Origin: PWXP01 sp034005525
GTDB taxonomy: Bacteria > Planctomycetota > Planctomycetia > Pirellulales > Thermoguttaceae
Length of the DNA: 64,000 nucleotides
Assembly: GCA_034005525.1 (NCBI GenBank)
Contig: JAVEUP010000002.1
Location: forward strand, 55,254-119,253
Direction: 5' to 3'
A program made the translations under genes and the position numbers. Under the pieces are notes generated by a model. The model had not been told where the DNA came from and did not search any database. It worked only from the letters and a program-made list of their open reading frames with translations. This document shows, piece by piece, positions 9,924 to 20,500 of the stretch; position 1 is the stretch's first letter; every line of letters begins with the position of its first letter.

Positions 9924-10756
9924 CGAAAGCCATCGACCTGATCAAGCCTTATACGCGGCCGATTACCGTCTGGGTTGAAGATCCCCTTACCAGCGAATAC
10001 CTCTTTGATTGCTGGAACCTGCCGGTTATTACGTGCCGACCGGGCGGCTCGTGCGAGTCGATCAGCGTCATGATACATGACGCTGTACAGCGCAGTGAAG
10101 CCAACGTATTCGGCGTTGTGGATCGCGATTTTCGAGCGACCAATGCGGCGGACTGGCTGGATATGACCAAAGACATTCGCTGTTTCGTGTTGCCCGCTCA
10201 CGAAACCGAAAACTACCTGCTTGATCCGGAGGCCCTGGCAGGATGCGACGCCAACAACCGGGGACATTCTCCGGCAGAAATCGAGGCACGCATGAAGGCA
10301 CGAGCGCGACAACTCGTCTGGTGGATGGCGTGTCGACACACCATCAAGCGAATCAGCCGAATGTGCATCGATGATTTCGTCGACATGCCCAATCCCGGCG
10401 CAATCGTCGATTTGACTAGTGCCGCGGACCATATCACGGGTCACGCATGGTTTGCGCGGTTTCCGGCCGAAGCGGCGCAGATCGTTGCTGCGGGGAATAT
10501 AGTTGACTGGATCAGCGAGGCGCATGCGCTCTACACGGACGACCTCGCGCGTGGCGCATGGAGAATCACTTTCTCGGGAAAGGAGATTTTTCGAGACGTG
10601 CGAGGCTTGGTTTACCAACCGCCAAAACGAGCGACTCGATCCAACTACGACGTTGATGTTGCGAAATCGTTCGCGCGGTGGCAACTCGCCAATCATCGTA
10701 TTCCAACTGACATTGCCAACCTCTTGACGGCCCTCCAAGCCCGGGGACTACGATGA
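9920..10756 (+). CDS. DUF4435 (TOPRIM-like) protein, PARIS AriB-like
   Basis: This 278-residue protein has the layout of DUF4435. An early acidic motif (TVWVEDPLTSEYLFDCW) gives the candidate TOPRIM glutamate. GVVDRDF gives the DxD pair. LPAHETENYLLDP is the family's typical E-N-Y-L/I-L block. DUF4435 proteins paired with an AAA ATPase form PARIS (AriA-AriB), where a phage anti-restriction protein triggers release of the toxic nuclease AriB. Membership is inferred from gene order and motifs; the ATPase here is shorter than I would expect for AriA. The start ATG overlaps the upstream stop by 4 bases. The frame is intact although its partner is frameshifted. Confidence 0.7.
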   Translation: MTKAIDLIKPYTRPITVWVEDPLTSEYLFDCWNLPVITCRPGGSCESISVMIHDAVQRSEANVFGVVDRDFRATNAADWLDMTKDIRCFVLPAHETENYLLDPEALAGCDANNRGHSPAEIEARMKARARQLVWWMACRHTIKRISRMCIDDFVDMPNPGAIVDLTSAADHITGHAWFARFPAEAAQIVAAGNIVDWISEAHALYTDDLARGAWRITFSGKEIFRDVRGLVYQPPKRATRSNYDVDVAKSFARWQLANHRIPTDIANLLTALQARGLR

Positions 10757-10838
10757 CAACATAGGCAGTGAAAACCTGGACCCGCCTTTCGGTCTTGAGT
10801 GCTTGCAGCGCATCTTCATGAGCAGTGCAAGGCGCCGG

Positions 10839-13448
10839 TCACGGGCCGATCGTCACGGGGAGCGGGTTTGAGGCGACACCGTCGCTTCGGATGACGACAA
10901 TCTCGGCTGCGGTGGGAGCGGCCAGTGCGACGTTGGGAAGTTGGAACTGCACGCCGAGGTCGTACCAGCCGATGATCTCGCCCTCCAGTTCCTTTCCTCC
11001 GACGAATACGAGCACCTGCCCGGGTACCGGGCCGAAACCCTCGCCGGCCAGGACCACTTCGGCGCCCGGGACGGTCGAATCGGGGTCGGCCGCGAAGATC
11101 GCCGGATCGACCAGCATGACCTGGTCGGCGGCAAGTGCGGCGCCGTTGTTCTCCATGTCGTACTCGGCGACCGTCCGGTGCGCGTTGACCACGACGTGCA
11201 GCGTGGAGAACGGCGCCGGCTGGCCCGCTTCATCCCGGGCCATCGCCAGGACCTCGTAGGGAAGGCGGATGTCAACGCTTTGCGTATCGCCGGCTTCCAT
11301 GGCAGTGACCTCGACGCCTGCTTGGGGCAAGCTTTCTACAAGGATGGCGTCGTTGCCTGCCAGCAGCACCACGGTGAACGGGGTTGTGACCGGCTGGGCA
11401 CTGTTGTTGCGGAACCAAACGCGGTACCGCGGCCCCAACTCTTCCTGCGGATGCCCGGGATCCACCATGCGGACCGCAAGCAGTTGCAAGTCGTATTGCG
11501 CCTCGGGCACGGCAACCGGCTCTACGTCCACCCACGTGCCGGCGCTGACAACCGGCAACGGCTGCCATACCGGCGGCTGCCACCACACCCAAACGGGAGC
11601 AGCGGCATAGACCAACGGACGGCACCAGATGGGGCGCGGATCGTAGTACGGATGCGCCCGGTAGTGCCACGACCACGTCACCCACGGGTTCCAGCGGGGA
11701 TACCAGACCGGACCCGCGTACCAGTGGTAGCCCGGGTAGCGGTGCACGACGACGTTCAGACTGAACCGCGGACTCACGCGGCCGTGGTAATGTCGATACC
11801 AATGTGGGTACTTCGTGTGGTAATGCGGTGGCCGCGCTCCGCCCGGCCTGTGATGGCTCGAGACGTGCCGGCTCGGGTTCAGCCGGCGGGAGATGTCGCC
11901 CTTGCCGTGCGCCCTGAACTGATCGGACAGGTGCAGCCGCTCCGCCGTGGGACCCCCGGTCAGCCGGTCCAGCGAACCGTCGCGGAGCCGTTCCGGGAAC
12001 CGGGCGTGATGATGGTGCGATCCTCCTGGACGTCCTCCTGTTCCGGGGTGTCGCGTCGGGCCGTCGCCACGGGAAGCATGTGTACCCGGTATACCATCGG
12101 CCCGGGGCGACCTGTCACTGCGATAGGCATTGGTGCCACGTGGCTCGCCGGAGCGGGGCGGCCGGTCGGCACCGGAGGCACGTGTACCCGGTGTATCGCC
12201 GATTCGGGGCGGACCACTGCCGCGATCACCTGCGTGGCGACCGGTTCCTTCGCGGCCCTGAGCGGATGGCGCGATGCGCGACTCGCCTAGGCGGCGCCGG
12301 AGTTCGCCCCAGTCGGGCGCGGTACGCGAGGCTGGTGGTTGTGCGGCAGGCGTCTGCCCTGAACGCGGCGATCGCGACGCAGGGGTCGCTTCGCGACCCG
12401 CGGTTCCATCCCTCGGCGATGCTTCGCCCGGCAGTCTTCTATCAGTACGTGTACCGAAACGCGAGCCCGATTCGCGCGACGTTACGTCCGGCCGATCGGA
12501 CGTCTCGCGACTGCCGGCCCGGCCTGCGGAGGGTTGTGCGGCTGACACGGAAGGCACACGGCGATCTGTGAACGACGGCGCCGGGCGGGCAACTCTTGGA
12601 GTGCTGCTGTCGTCGGTTGACCTGGGCGCAACGCGGGAAACCGGTGGTGGCGCGGTAGGTTCTCCGGGCGATGGGGGCGTCCGTGCCGCTTCCGGGTTCC
12701 TGGGACGAGCGAATCGAATCGACGGCGATCGCTCGACCGCGCCAGTGCCAGAATGATCTGCTGGCGCTGTGGCCGGACGAGCAAATCGCGTTGGTGCGGC
12801 GCGTTCCCCGGGCGATGGCGTTGTGGGCGCCGCTTGCGAATTCTCGGGACGAGCGAATCGGATCGACGGCGAACGCTCGACCGCGCCGGCACCGGATCGA
12901 TCCTCCGGCGCTGCGGCCGGACGAGCAAATCGCGGACTCGGAGACCGCTCGGACGCCGCTGGAGTTGGACGCGCAACCGGCGCTGCGGCAGACCGTTCGA
13001 TGGGGCGCGCCACGCGCTGTTCCGAGGGGGACGATGCAGGACGCGCAACCGGCGAGGATCGCTCTGCCCGTACCGGGGAGGGTCGTTCGACGCGGGCTGC
13101 CGCTTGGCGCGGTGCCGTTGCTGCTTGGCGCGGTGCGGCCGCAGGCTGTGCAGCGCGCGACACGGCGCGCTCCGTTGGCCGCGACGGGGCCCTGCTTTGA
13201 GCCGAGGGCGACGAACGCTCCCGCGGTGCAGGGCTCGACCCGCGGGAAACGCTTGCACTACCCCGCGGGGCCTCACTACGCGAACTACCGCCGCGGGCGG
13301 AGGTTTCCCTTCGATCTCGGCCTCGATCCCCCCGACCCTGGGCGTCGGCCGGGCTGCCCCAGAATACGATCAACAGACCCACCAGGAGAATTCCCGGGAT
13401 TTTCCAACCCCGGGCCAGCTTGCTCGTTCTTTGAAGAAGCGGTTTCAT
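10839..13448 (-). CDS. Secreted Arg/Ser/Pro-rich protein with IPT/TIG-like C-terminus
   Basis: This 869-residue protein starts at ATG 13448 (the open frame extends to 13595). It has a signal peptide or anchor (IPGILLVGLLIVFWGSPADA) and a good purine-rich site. Residues of about 40-480 are low complexity, rich in Arg, Ser and Pro, with imperfect repeats of the type ERSPSIRFARP. A His/Tyr/Trp-rich stretch follows (HHHHARF, YPHWYRHYHGR, WHYRAHPYYDP). The C-terminal 250 residues look globular: a CARDB-like beta-sandwich (YRVWFRNNSAQPV) and an IPT/TIG-like domain (VVLAGEGFGPVPGQVLVFVGG). A cell-surface or matrix protein is a reasonable guess; no function is known to me. Confidence 0.7.
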   Translation of the reverse strand: MKPLLQRTSKLARGWKIPGILLVGLLIVFWGSPADAQGRGDRGRDRRETSARGGSSRSEAPRGSASVSRGSSPAPRERSSPSAQSRAPSRPTERAVSRAAQPAAAPRQAATAPRQAAARVERPSPVRAERSSPVARPASSPSEQRVARPIERSAAAPVARPTPAASERSPSPRFARPAAAPEDRSGAGAVERSPSIRFARPENSQAAPTTPSPGERAAPTRFARPATAPADHSGTGAVERSPSIRFARPRNPEAARTPPSPGEPTAPPPVSRVAPRSTDDSSTPRVARPAPSFTDRRVPSVSAAQPSAGRAGSRETSDRPDVTSRESGSRFGTRTDRRLPGEASPRDGTAGREATPASRSPRSGQTPAAQPPASRTAPDWGELRRRLGESRIAPSAQGREGTGRHAGDRGSGPPRIGDTPGTRASGADRPPRSGEPRGTNAYRSDRSPRADGIPGTHASRGDGPTRHPGTGGRPGGSHHHHARFPERLRDGSLDRLTGGPTAERLHLSDQFRAHGKGDISRRLNPSRHVSSHHRPGGARPPHYHTKYPHWYRHYHGRVSPRFSLNVVVHRYPGYHWYAGPVWYPRWNPWVTWSWHYRAHPYYDPRPIWCRPLVYAAAPVWVWWQPPVWQPLPVVSAGTWVDVEPVAVPEAQYDLQLLAVRMVDPGHPQEELGPRYRVWFRNNSAQPVTTPFTVVLLAGNDAILVESLPQAGVEVTAMEAGDTQSVDIRLPYEVLAMARDEAGQPAPFSTLHVVVNAHRTVAEYDMENNGAALAADQVMLVDPAIFAADPDSTVPGAEVVLAGEGFGPVPGQVLVFVGGKELEGEIIGWYDLGVQFQLPNVALAAPTAAEIVVIRSDGVASNPLPVTIGP

Positions 13449-13740
13449 GATCGCCCCCTTCCCTTCCCTCGCTTCGCGAGAAACAGGATGTTCCAGACGT
13501 AGTTTCAGGACTGCTTCAAAGCAACTTGCCAATCGCGTTCCATACCCCACGCCATTCCGGCTCCAACTGGTGTATTGTATGCAACCTGTTGCCACAAAGG
13601 AAGTTGCACTCAGAGCGCGCGATCCGCGTGCCCGGAAACACCTCGCCGGTCACCCTGGGAGTGTAGTCAGAATGATGCGCTGGCCGCGACAGTTGCAGCC
13701 TGCATCCCGCTTCTTCGGGCTACCCGAAGTCAAGCTACCT

Positions 13741-13768
13741 TTGCGAATCTGCCGTAAGACCTTATACT
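13741..13768 (+). promoter_or_regulatory. Predicted sigma70-type promoter
   Basis: TTGCGA (13741-13746) and TATACT (13763-13768) are separated by 16 bases. They lie about 90 bases upstream of the ATG of the charged low-complexity protein at 13859 and match vegetative promoter spacing. Confidence 0.4.
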
Positions 13769-13858
13769 GGGGACTTCAGACATATTTTGTTGCCACACCG
13801 CAGCTTGCGCAATAGTGCGCGGCACGCGATGGCGGTTGACCTCCGGGGTGTTTTAGGT

Positions 13859-14926
13859 ATGGCAGACCACGAAAATGGGGTAGATGCCGCGAGTGAGGCG
13901 GCACACACGGACACGCAGCCCGACGCAGGCCCCGCTCCGCCTGCGGAACCCACGCTTCAGAGCACTCCGGGGCCGGACCACTGGAATCAACTGGCCTCTG
14001 TATTGGGCGCCGAAATCCCCGAGGAGGCACCGGTGTCCGAGGGGCAGCCGACCGAGCCGGAGGACGAGGCGGAGCCGATGGAACACCGGTCGCCTGCTGG
14101 GCATGCTGCCCCAGCCCGATCGGCCAAGGTCGACAAGCCTCGCCGACCGCCGGCCAACTGGGACGCGCTGGCGACCTCGCTGGGCATTGAGCCTCCGGTG
14201 GAGCCCCCGATGGAACAGCCCGAGCCCACCTCCGACCACCACCCCGACGAGCCAGTGCCGCAGCCGACAATGTCGAGCGAGCAGTTGGCCGAGGAGGTGG
14301 AGAGGCTTTCCGAGTCTTTGGCGGCGGCGCCGCCAAGTCTTGGGCACGAGCCGACGGTCTTGATTGCTGAAGACAGTATGGTGGTCTTTGGCGACGTAGA
14401 TGCGGAGGAAGTCGAAGAAGCTGAGGAAGTCGATGAGGTTGACGACGGTGAGGAGCCGGCTCGTGACAGGTCGAAGCATCGGCGCCGCCGAAGGCCGCGG
14501 GCAGGTGAAGGGGCATCCGTCTCAGACGATTCCGACGCGGTGCCGCCCGCTGCAGCCGAAATGGTGGAAGAAAGCGAGGCTGTCGAGGCCGAAACAGACG
14601 AGAAACGCCGTTCCAAGCGGCGCCGGCCACGCCGCCGCCGCCAGAAGTCCGGCGCGGCCGACGACAAGACCAGCCCCCAGCCCGATGTCGAAAGCGACGA
14701 GATCGAAGAAGCCGACGATTTCGACGCGGAAGGCCCGCGGGATTCGAGCGACAGAGAGGCGGACGGCGACAAGCCGGGGCATCGGAGCATTCCTGCGTGG
14801 CAGGAGGCTATTGGGATCATTGTCGAGAAGAACCTTCAGTCGCGCGCGGTGAAGCCGGTTGGGGGGCAATCGCAGAAGCGCGGAGGCCGCAGGTCCGGTC
14901 GGCGCGGCGGGGGCAAGCCAGGGTAG
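13859..14926 (+). CDS. Highly charged low-complexity planctomycete protein
   Basis: This protein of about 355 residues has no signal peptide. It alternates acidic runs (EEVEEAEEVDEVDDGEE) with basic runs (RSKHRRRRRPRA, RRPRRRRQK). Two short repeated blocks occur, DHWNQLASVLGAEIP and ANWDALATSLGIEPP. The C-terminus has the conserved-looking IPAWQEAIGIIVEKNLQSRA followed by a Gly/Arg-rich RGG-type tail. I associate this C-terminal block with planctomycete proteins of unknown function; the RGG tail suggests RNA binding. An alternative ATG lies in frame at 13829. The region between this gene and the divergent gene at 13448 (about 410 bp) shows a promoter but no further gene. Confidence 0.65.
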   Translation: MADHENGVDAASEAAHTDTQPDAGPAPPAEPTLQSTPGPDHWNQLASVLGAEIPEEAPVSEGQPTEPEDEAEPMEHRSPAGHAAPARSAKVDKPRRPPANWDALATSLGIEPPVEPPMEQPEPTSDHHPDEPVPQPTMSSEQLAEEVERLSESLAAAPPSLGHEPTVLIAEDSMVVFGDVDAEEVEEAEEVDEVDDGEEPARDRSKHRRRRRPRAGEGASVSDDSDAVPPAAAEMVEESEAVEAETDEKRRSKRRRPRRRRQKSGAADDKTSPQPDVESDEIEEADDFDAEGPRDSSDREADGDKPGHRSIPAWQEAIGIIVEKNLQSRAVKPVGGQSQKRGGRRSGRRGGGKPG

Positions 14927-14984
14927 CGGCACAACCCGGCCGGTTGCCGTTCGGTTCGCACGGTGTGCTGAGCGGGCGCTTGAA

Positions 14985-15085
14985 CAGGCTCTTCCGTTTC
15001 TAGGTGCAGACAGCCTTAATTTCAGGGACGGCACAGCGGCGTGTGCCTACTACATTGCCGCGGCCTGCACGTAGAAACGGAAGAT
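14985..15085. mobile_element. 101-bp MITE-like element, copy 1
   Basis: The element is bounded by inverted ends (CTCTTCCGTTTCTAGGTGCA and, at the other end, CTGCAC then TAGAAACGGAAGA) and flanked on both sides by the same 8 bp, CGCTTGAA (14977-14984 and 15086-15093). The interior is nearly the same as copy 2 at 63794-63894, and both are 101 bp. It encodes no protein, so it would need a transposase supplied elsewhere. Confidence 0.8.
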
Positions 15086-15129
15086 CGCTTGAAAATGACT
15101 TGGTCCATTGGGTGGCACGCCCTGAGTCC

Positions 15130-15188
15130 AAGCGAAGGGCGTGACAGCTCGCCGGATTTCGCCTGTCTGTCCACCACGCCCTTCGCTT
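15130..15188. repeat. Inverted repeat (14-bp arms)
   Basis: AAGCGAAGGGCGTG at 15130-15143 pairs exactly with CACGCCCTTCGCTT at 15175-15188 around a 31-base loop, upstream of the symporter gene. With the MITE-like element it fills most of the 333-bp gap at 14927-15259, where no gene is seen. Confidence 0.7.
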
Positions 15189-15259
15189 AACCTCGGGGAT
15201 TTGCCGCCTAGGAATCCTGCACAGGTTGTTTGTGAGCACAGCCTAAGGGAAGTTGCCCC

Positions 15260-17527
15260 ATGTTCGGACTCCCGCTCGTCGACCTGCTGGTCATCGCCCT
15301 CTATTTCGCCGTCGTCATTTCCATTGGCGTGTGGAGTTCCCGACGGATCAAGGACCAGGAGGACTACTTCCTGGCCGGCCGGGCATTCGGCAAGCTCGTG
15401 CAGACGTTCGCCGCGTTCGGGCAGGGGACCAGCGCCGACAACGCCGTCGGCGTGACCACCGCCACGTTCACCAACGGCGCCAGCGGCATGTGGGCGTCGC
15501 TTTTGTACCTGTTCGCCACGCCGGTCTACTGGCTCGTGACGCCGTGGATGCGCCGCCTCCGATTGCTTACCACCGGCGACTTCTTCCAGGAGCGGTACGG
15601 ATCGCGGCCGATGGCGGCCGTGTACGCCGTGATCGGATCGGTGAGCATGATGGCCTTCATTGCCGTCGGCTTCGCGGCAATGACCGCGACCATCGTGGCA
15701 ATGACGCCTCTGGACGCCCAGGAACTTTCGCCTGCACAGCAGACGCAATATGAAGAAGCGTACCAGGATCACCTGCGGCTGAACGAGTTGACGGCCGAGA
15801 CCGCGACCGTTCTGACGCTCGACGAGTTCATCGAGCGGGACCGGCTGGCCAAGAAGCCGGCCGAAAGCCTGGCGGAATCGGAGCACGCCCGCCGGCATTA
15901 CCTGGCCGAGAAGCGCCCCGCCCGCGCGTTCTCGCACATCGACCCGACCGTGCTCATTTGGATTGTGTGCCTGGTGGTGGCCATCTACGCGGTTTCGGGG
16001 GGATTGGAGGCGGCGTTCCTGACCGACACGCTGCAGGGACTGTTCATCATCCTGCTTTCGATCATTCTCATCCCGTTCGCCTGGTTGGAAATCAACAACA
16101 GGTTCGGAGGCTATTCGTGGATGGATGCCCTCGGCACCATCCACAGCCGGCTGCCGAGTTCGTTTTTCGAGGTATTCGGTTCGCCGAACGCCATCGACTT
16201 CACCTGGTACTACATCATGGCGATTTCCATTATGAGCACGTTCAACGTCGTGGTTCAGCCGAACGTGCTCGTGGCCACCGGGTCCGCCAAGGACGAATAC
16301 ACCGCCCGGTACGGGTTTACCGTCGGCAATTTCATCAAGCGCGGCTGCACCGTGCTGTGGGGCGTGTTCGGCCTGGCGGCCGTGGTGCTCTATGCCGGCA
16401 GGGTGCATCACTCCGACCTGGTTTGGGGCTATGCTACCGTCGACCTGCTCGGACCACTGAACCTGGGGCTCGTCGGGCTGATGATCGCCTGCCTGATGGC
16501 CGCGCTGATGTCCTCGGCCGACTGCTTCATGCTGACCTCCTCCAGCCTGCTCACTCACAACCTCTACCGCCTGGCCGTACCGGACCGGACGGAGCGCCAT
16601 TACGTATGGGCAGGCCGAGTGTTCGGCGCCCTGGTGCTGGTGGGCAGTGTGCTCATTGCCACCGCGTTCGACACGATCCTCCAGTTGCTGAAGTTCATTT
16701 GGGAATGGAACGTGCTCGTGGCGCCCGCATTCTGGGTGGGCATGAAGTGGCGGCGGGCGAATCGGTTCGGAGCGTGGATGTCGATTATCACGGCGGGACT
16801 ATTGTTCTTCATCGTGCCCGGTGCATTGGTGTTGGCCATGCCGCAGCTTCGCACGAATGCGTACTTGCTGAAGGCCACGGATCCGCAACCCCTGGTGCGA
16901 ACGTACGTGGCCAGTGCGGGCGACGTGGCCGGGCGCCGCGCGCAGATCGAGCAATGGGAACGCCTTGCCCCGGAAGAGCAGGCGCAGGTTCCCGAACCGG
17001 AGCCCCTGGAAGTTGGGCAGCGGTTTGTCCAGGAGTTCCGCCAGCCCCGGAAGGCCGTGTTCTGGACAATGGGCATCCGCATGGTCCGGCAGCCGGACGG
17101 CGAGAGCGTTCCGGCGGGCGCCGGACAACTGAACCTGGAGCTGGTGGCGCTGGACTGGCTCGGCGTGGACCTGTCGCGCAACTCGTACGCGCTGAACGAG
17201 ACCATTCGCATTCTGATCCGCATGATCCTGCCGTTTGCGATCCTGTTCGTTTGCACCTACCTTACACCGCCGGACGATCAGGCCATGCTGGATCGCTTCT
17301 TCGCGAAGATGCGCACGAAGGTCCATCGCGACCGGGAGGAAGACGCCCGCCAACTGGCCCTCTCGCTCGAAGACCCCGATCGGCTCCGGGAGCAGCTGTT
17401 GTTCCCGAACTCGCAATGGGAGTTCCTCAGGTGGGGTCGTGAAGATTGGGGCGGCTTCCTGCTGTCGGTGTTGGCGGCGTTGGCCATTCTGTTAGTGATG
17501 TGGTGGCTTGTCACGCTAGGAGGATGA
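15260..17527 (+). CDS. Sodium:solute symporter (SSS family)
   Basis: This 755-residue integral membrane protein begins directly in transmembrane helix 1 (LPLVDLLVIALYFAVVISIGVWSSR). It shows family motifs of the SSS transporters: EDYFLAGRAFG, SADNAVGVTTATFTNGASGMW and MAALMSSADCFMLTSSSLLTHNLYR. Two soluble insertions stand out: about residues 155-220 between helices (a charged stretch ending KRPARAFSHIDP) and about residues 540-640 near the end, before a last pair of helices. These make it longer than the usual 450-600 residues. Substrate cannot be assigned; sugars are plausible given the neighbours. The start has GGGAAGTT upstream. mfd follows after 10 bp, so the two may share a transcript. 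Confidence 0.85.
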   Translation: MFGLPLVDLLVIALYFAVVISIGVWSSRRIKDQEDYFLAGRAFGKLVQTFAAFGQGTSADNAVGVTTATFTNGASGMWASLLYLFATPVYWLVTPWMRRLRLLTTGDFFQERYGSRPMAAVYAVIGSVSMMAFIAVGFAAMTATIVAMTPLDAQELSPAQQTQYEEAYQDHLRLNELTAETATVLTLDEFIERDRLAKKPAESLAESEHARRHYLAEKRPARAFSHIDPTVLIWIVCLVVAIYAVSGGLEAAFLTDTLQGLFIILLSIILIPFAWLEINNRFGGYSWMDALGTIHSRLPSSFFEVFGSPNAIDFTWYYIMAISIMSTFNVVVQPNVLVATGSAKDEYTARYGFTVGNFIKRGCTVLWGVFGLAAVVLYAGRVHHSDLVWGYATVDLLGPLNLGLVGLMIACLMAALMSSADCFMLTSSSLLTHNLYRLAVPDRTERHYVWAGRVFGALVLVGSVLIATAFDTILQLLKFIWEWNVLVAPAFWVGMKWRRANRFGAWMSIITAGLLFFIVPGALVLAMPQLRTNAYLLKATDPQPLVRTYVASAGDVAGRRAQIEQWERLAPEEQAQVPEPEPLEVGQRFVQEFRQPRKAVFWTMGIRMVRQPDGESVPAGAGQLNLELVALDWLGVDLSRNSYALNETIRILIRMILPFAILFVCTYLTPPDDQAMLDRFFAKMRTKVHRDREEDARQLALSLEDPDRLREQLLFPNSQWEFLRWGREDWGGFLLSVLAALAILLVMWWLVTLGG

Positions 17528-17537
17528 GGCAACTTCC

Positions 17538-20500
17538 ATGACTACTGTGCTTGCCCCCGAGAATGCCTCCGCGCGCCTTCTGGACTTGATCGGGCGGCTC
17601 GATAAGCACGGAGGGTTTCCCGAGGTGGTTGCCAGCCTCGAAGCCGGGCACGCCGCGACGCTCGACGGCGTGTGGGGGGCGGCCTGCTCGCTGGCGGCCG
17701 CGCGCCTGGCCGAGCATTGCCCCGCAACGCTGCTTCTGGTTTGCCCCGAACTGAGCGGGGTCGATCTCCTGGTCGACGACCTGGCCCTGTTCACCAGATT
17801 GAGCCCTGAACGGTTTCCCGCCTCGGAATCGCTTGCCCCCTCCTCGCGGCAGATTCTCCGCGACGAAGTGTTCGGCGAGCGCCTGCGCTTGTTGAAACGG
17901 CTTGCCGGCGGCGAGGCGCCCCGAATCCTGGTTGCCGGCATCCAGAGCCTGCTGCAACCGGTGCCGGAACGTACAGCACTGAAGCAGCACACGCGCCAGT
18001 TGCGCGTCGGCGAGGAGATGCCGCTGAGTGACCTGGCCGCGTGGCTTGCAGGCGCCGGGCTGCATCACACGACGGCCGTCGAATTGCCCGGCGAGTTTTC
18101 GGTGCGAGGCGGCATTCTCGACGTGTTTGCGCCCGATTGGGACGACCCGGTGCGGATCGAGTTGTTCGGCGACGAGATCGAGTCGATCCGCCGGTTCGAC
18201 GTTGCCTCGCAGCGCAGCCTCGCCCGGCTTGACGCCGTCGACATCACGCTCATCGACCCGTCGGCAGGCGGCCGGGCGCATTTGGCCGACCATCTTCCTC
18301 CGCAGAGTTGGGTCATGCTCGTCGAGCCCGGCGATATCGACGAGCAGGGAAAGCACTATTTGGAACGGGTCGAGGAGACCGAACACTTCCATGGCATGCC
18401 CGAGGTCATACGGACGTTGACGCGTCTCCCCTCGGTGACGGCCTGGGCCGTGGCGCCGGCGTCGCTCGAGGCCACGTGCCACTTGCGGATCGAATCGGTC
18501 GAGCGGTTCAGCGGCGAACTCAGCCGCGTGCGCAAAGAGCTGGACGAGGCCGCCGCCGGCCAGGACGTGTTCGTCGTCTGTCAGACCGAGGCCGAGATCC
18601 TCCGCCTCGGTGAACTGTTTGCCGAAACGCAAGCCGCGCGGCAGGGACGTTTGTATTTCCCTACCGGCACGCTGTCGAAGGGTTTCCGGCTGGTGCCCGA
18701 GCAAACCGTCCTGCTCAGCAGCGCGGAACTGTTCCATCGCGAGGACCTGGTCCGGCCCGTGCAACGGCGGCTGGGGCGGGCGATTGACAGCTTCCTCGAT
18801 TTGCGCCAGGGCGAACTCGTGGTGCACGTTGCCCACGGCATCGCCCGGTATCGGGGGTTGAAGCTGCTGGAGAAAGGCGCGCAGCGCGAGGAACACCTGG
18901 AACTCGAATTCTATGGCGGCACCCGGCTGTATGTGCCCAGTTCCAAGATTGGTTTGGTGCAGAAGTACGTCGGCGGGAGCAAGGGGCGGCCGACCTTGGC
19001 GCGGCTGGGCGGTCAGACGTGGGTGAAGCAGAAGGCGCGCGTCGCACGCGCCGTGACCGATCTGGCCGCCGAGATGCTCGAGCTTCAAGCGGCGAGGGCA
19101 TCGCGGCCGGGAATTGCCTTCCCGCCCGATTCCCAGTGGCAGCGCGAGTTCGACGCCTCCTTTCCCTATCACGAAACGCCCGACCAGCTTGTCACCATCG
19201 AGGCAATCAAGGCCGACATGACCCGGCAGCAGCCGATGGACCGGCTGCTGTGCGGCGACGTGGGCTACGGCAAGACCGAGCTGGCCATGCGCGCGGCATT
19301 CAAGGCGGTGGACGCCGGCTACCAGGTGGCCATCCTCGTGCCCACCACCATCCTGGCCGAGCAGCACTACCGGACCTTCTCCGCCCGCATGGCCGAGTTC
19401 CCCTTCCAAATTGCCTCCCTCTCGCGGTTCCTCACGCGCGGGCAGCAGGCCGAGGTCATCGAGCGGTTGGCCGGCGGCAGCATCGATATTGTCATCGGCA
19501 CGCACCGGCTGGCGCAGCGCGACGTGCGGTTCCAGAACCTGGGCCTGGTCATCATCGACGAGGAGCAGCGGTTCGGCGTGGAGGTGAAAGAACACCTGAA
19601 GGCCCTGCGTTCCACGGTCGACGTGCTGACCATGACGGCGACCCCCATTCCGCGCACGCTGCACCTGAGCCTGCTGGGCGTGCGCGACATCTCGAACCTG
19701 GAAACCCCGCCCGAGGACCGGCTGGCCGTCGAAACGCGCGTTACCCGGTTCCAGCCGGAACTGGTCCGCCACGCCGTCGAGCGCGAATTGAACCGGGGCG
19801 GGCAGGTGTTCTTCGTCCACAACCGCGTGGAGGATATCTTCCTGGTCAAACGCCGGCTGGAGGAGATCGTGCCCGAGGCGTCCATCGGCGTCGGGCACGG
19901 CCAGATGCGGGAGCACGACCTGGAGCGCGTCATGCTCAATTTCGTTTCAGGCCGTTGTGATATCCTACTGGCCACGACCATCGTCGAGAACGGGCTGGAC
20001 ATTCCCAACGCGAACACTATCTTCATCGACGAGGCCGACCGTTACGGACTGGCCGACCTGCACCAGTTGCGGGGTCGCGTGGGCCGCTACAAGCACCGCG
20101 CCTACTGCTACTTGCTGATCGACCCCCGGAAGAACCTCACCCCCAACGCCGCCAAACGCCTGCGCGCCATCGAAGAGTTCAGCGACATGGGCGCCGGTTT
20201 TGCCATTGCCATGCGCGACCTGGAGATACGCGGGGCGGGCAATATCTTGGGCACGGAGCAGAGCGGGCATATTGCCGTGGTGGGGTATGAGTTGTACTGT
20301 TCCCTGCTGGAACAGGCCGTTCGCAGCCTCAAGCGCCTGCCGCCGGCTGTCGGCTTCGAGGTCGATATCGACCTGCCCGTCGAGGCCCATCTGCCCCGCA
20401 GCTATGTGCCCGACATGCGATCGAAGATCGATCTCTACCGCCGCCTTGCCCGGGTGAACGAGCCCGGGGAACTAGCCGATTTCGGCGCGGAACTGGCCGA

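Noticed and set aside
17511..19916. 801-codon open frame opposite mfd
   Set aside because: Antisense shadow of a well-conserved gene; composition is that of reversed coding sequence.
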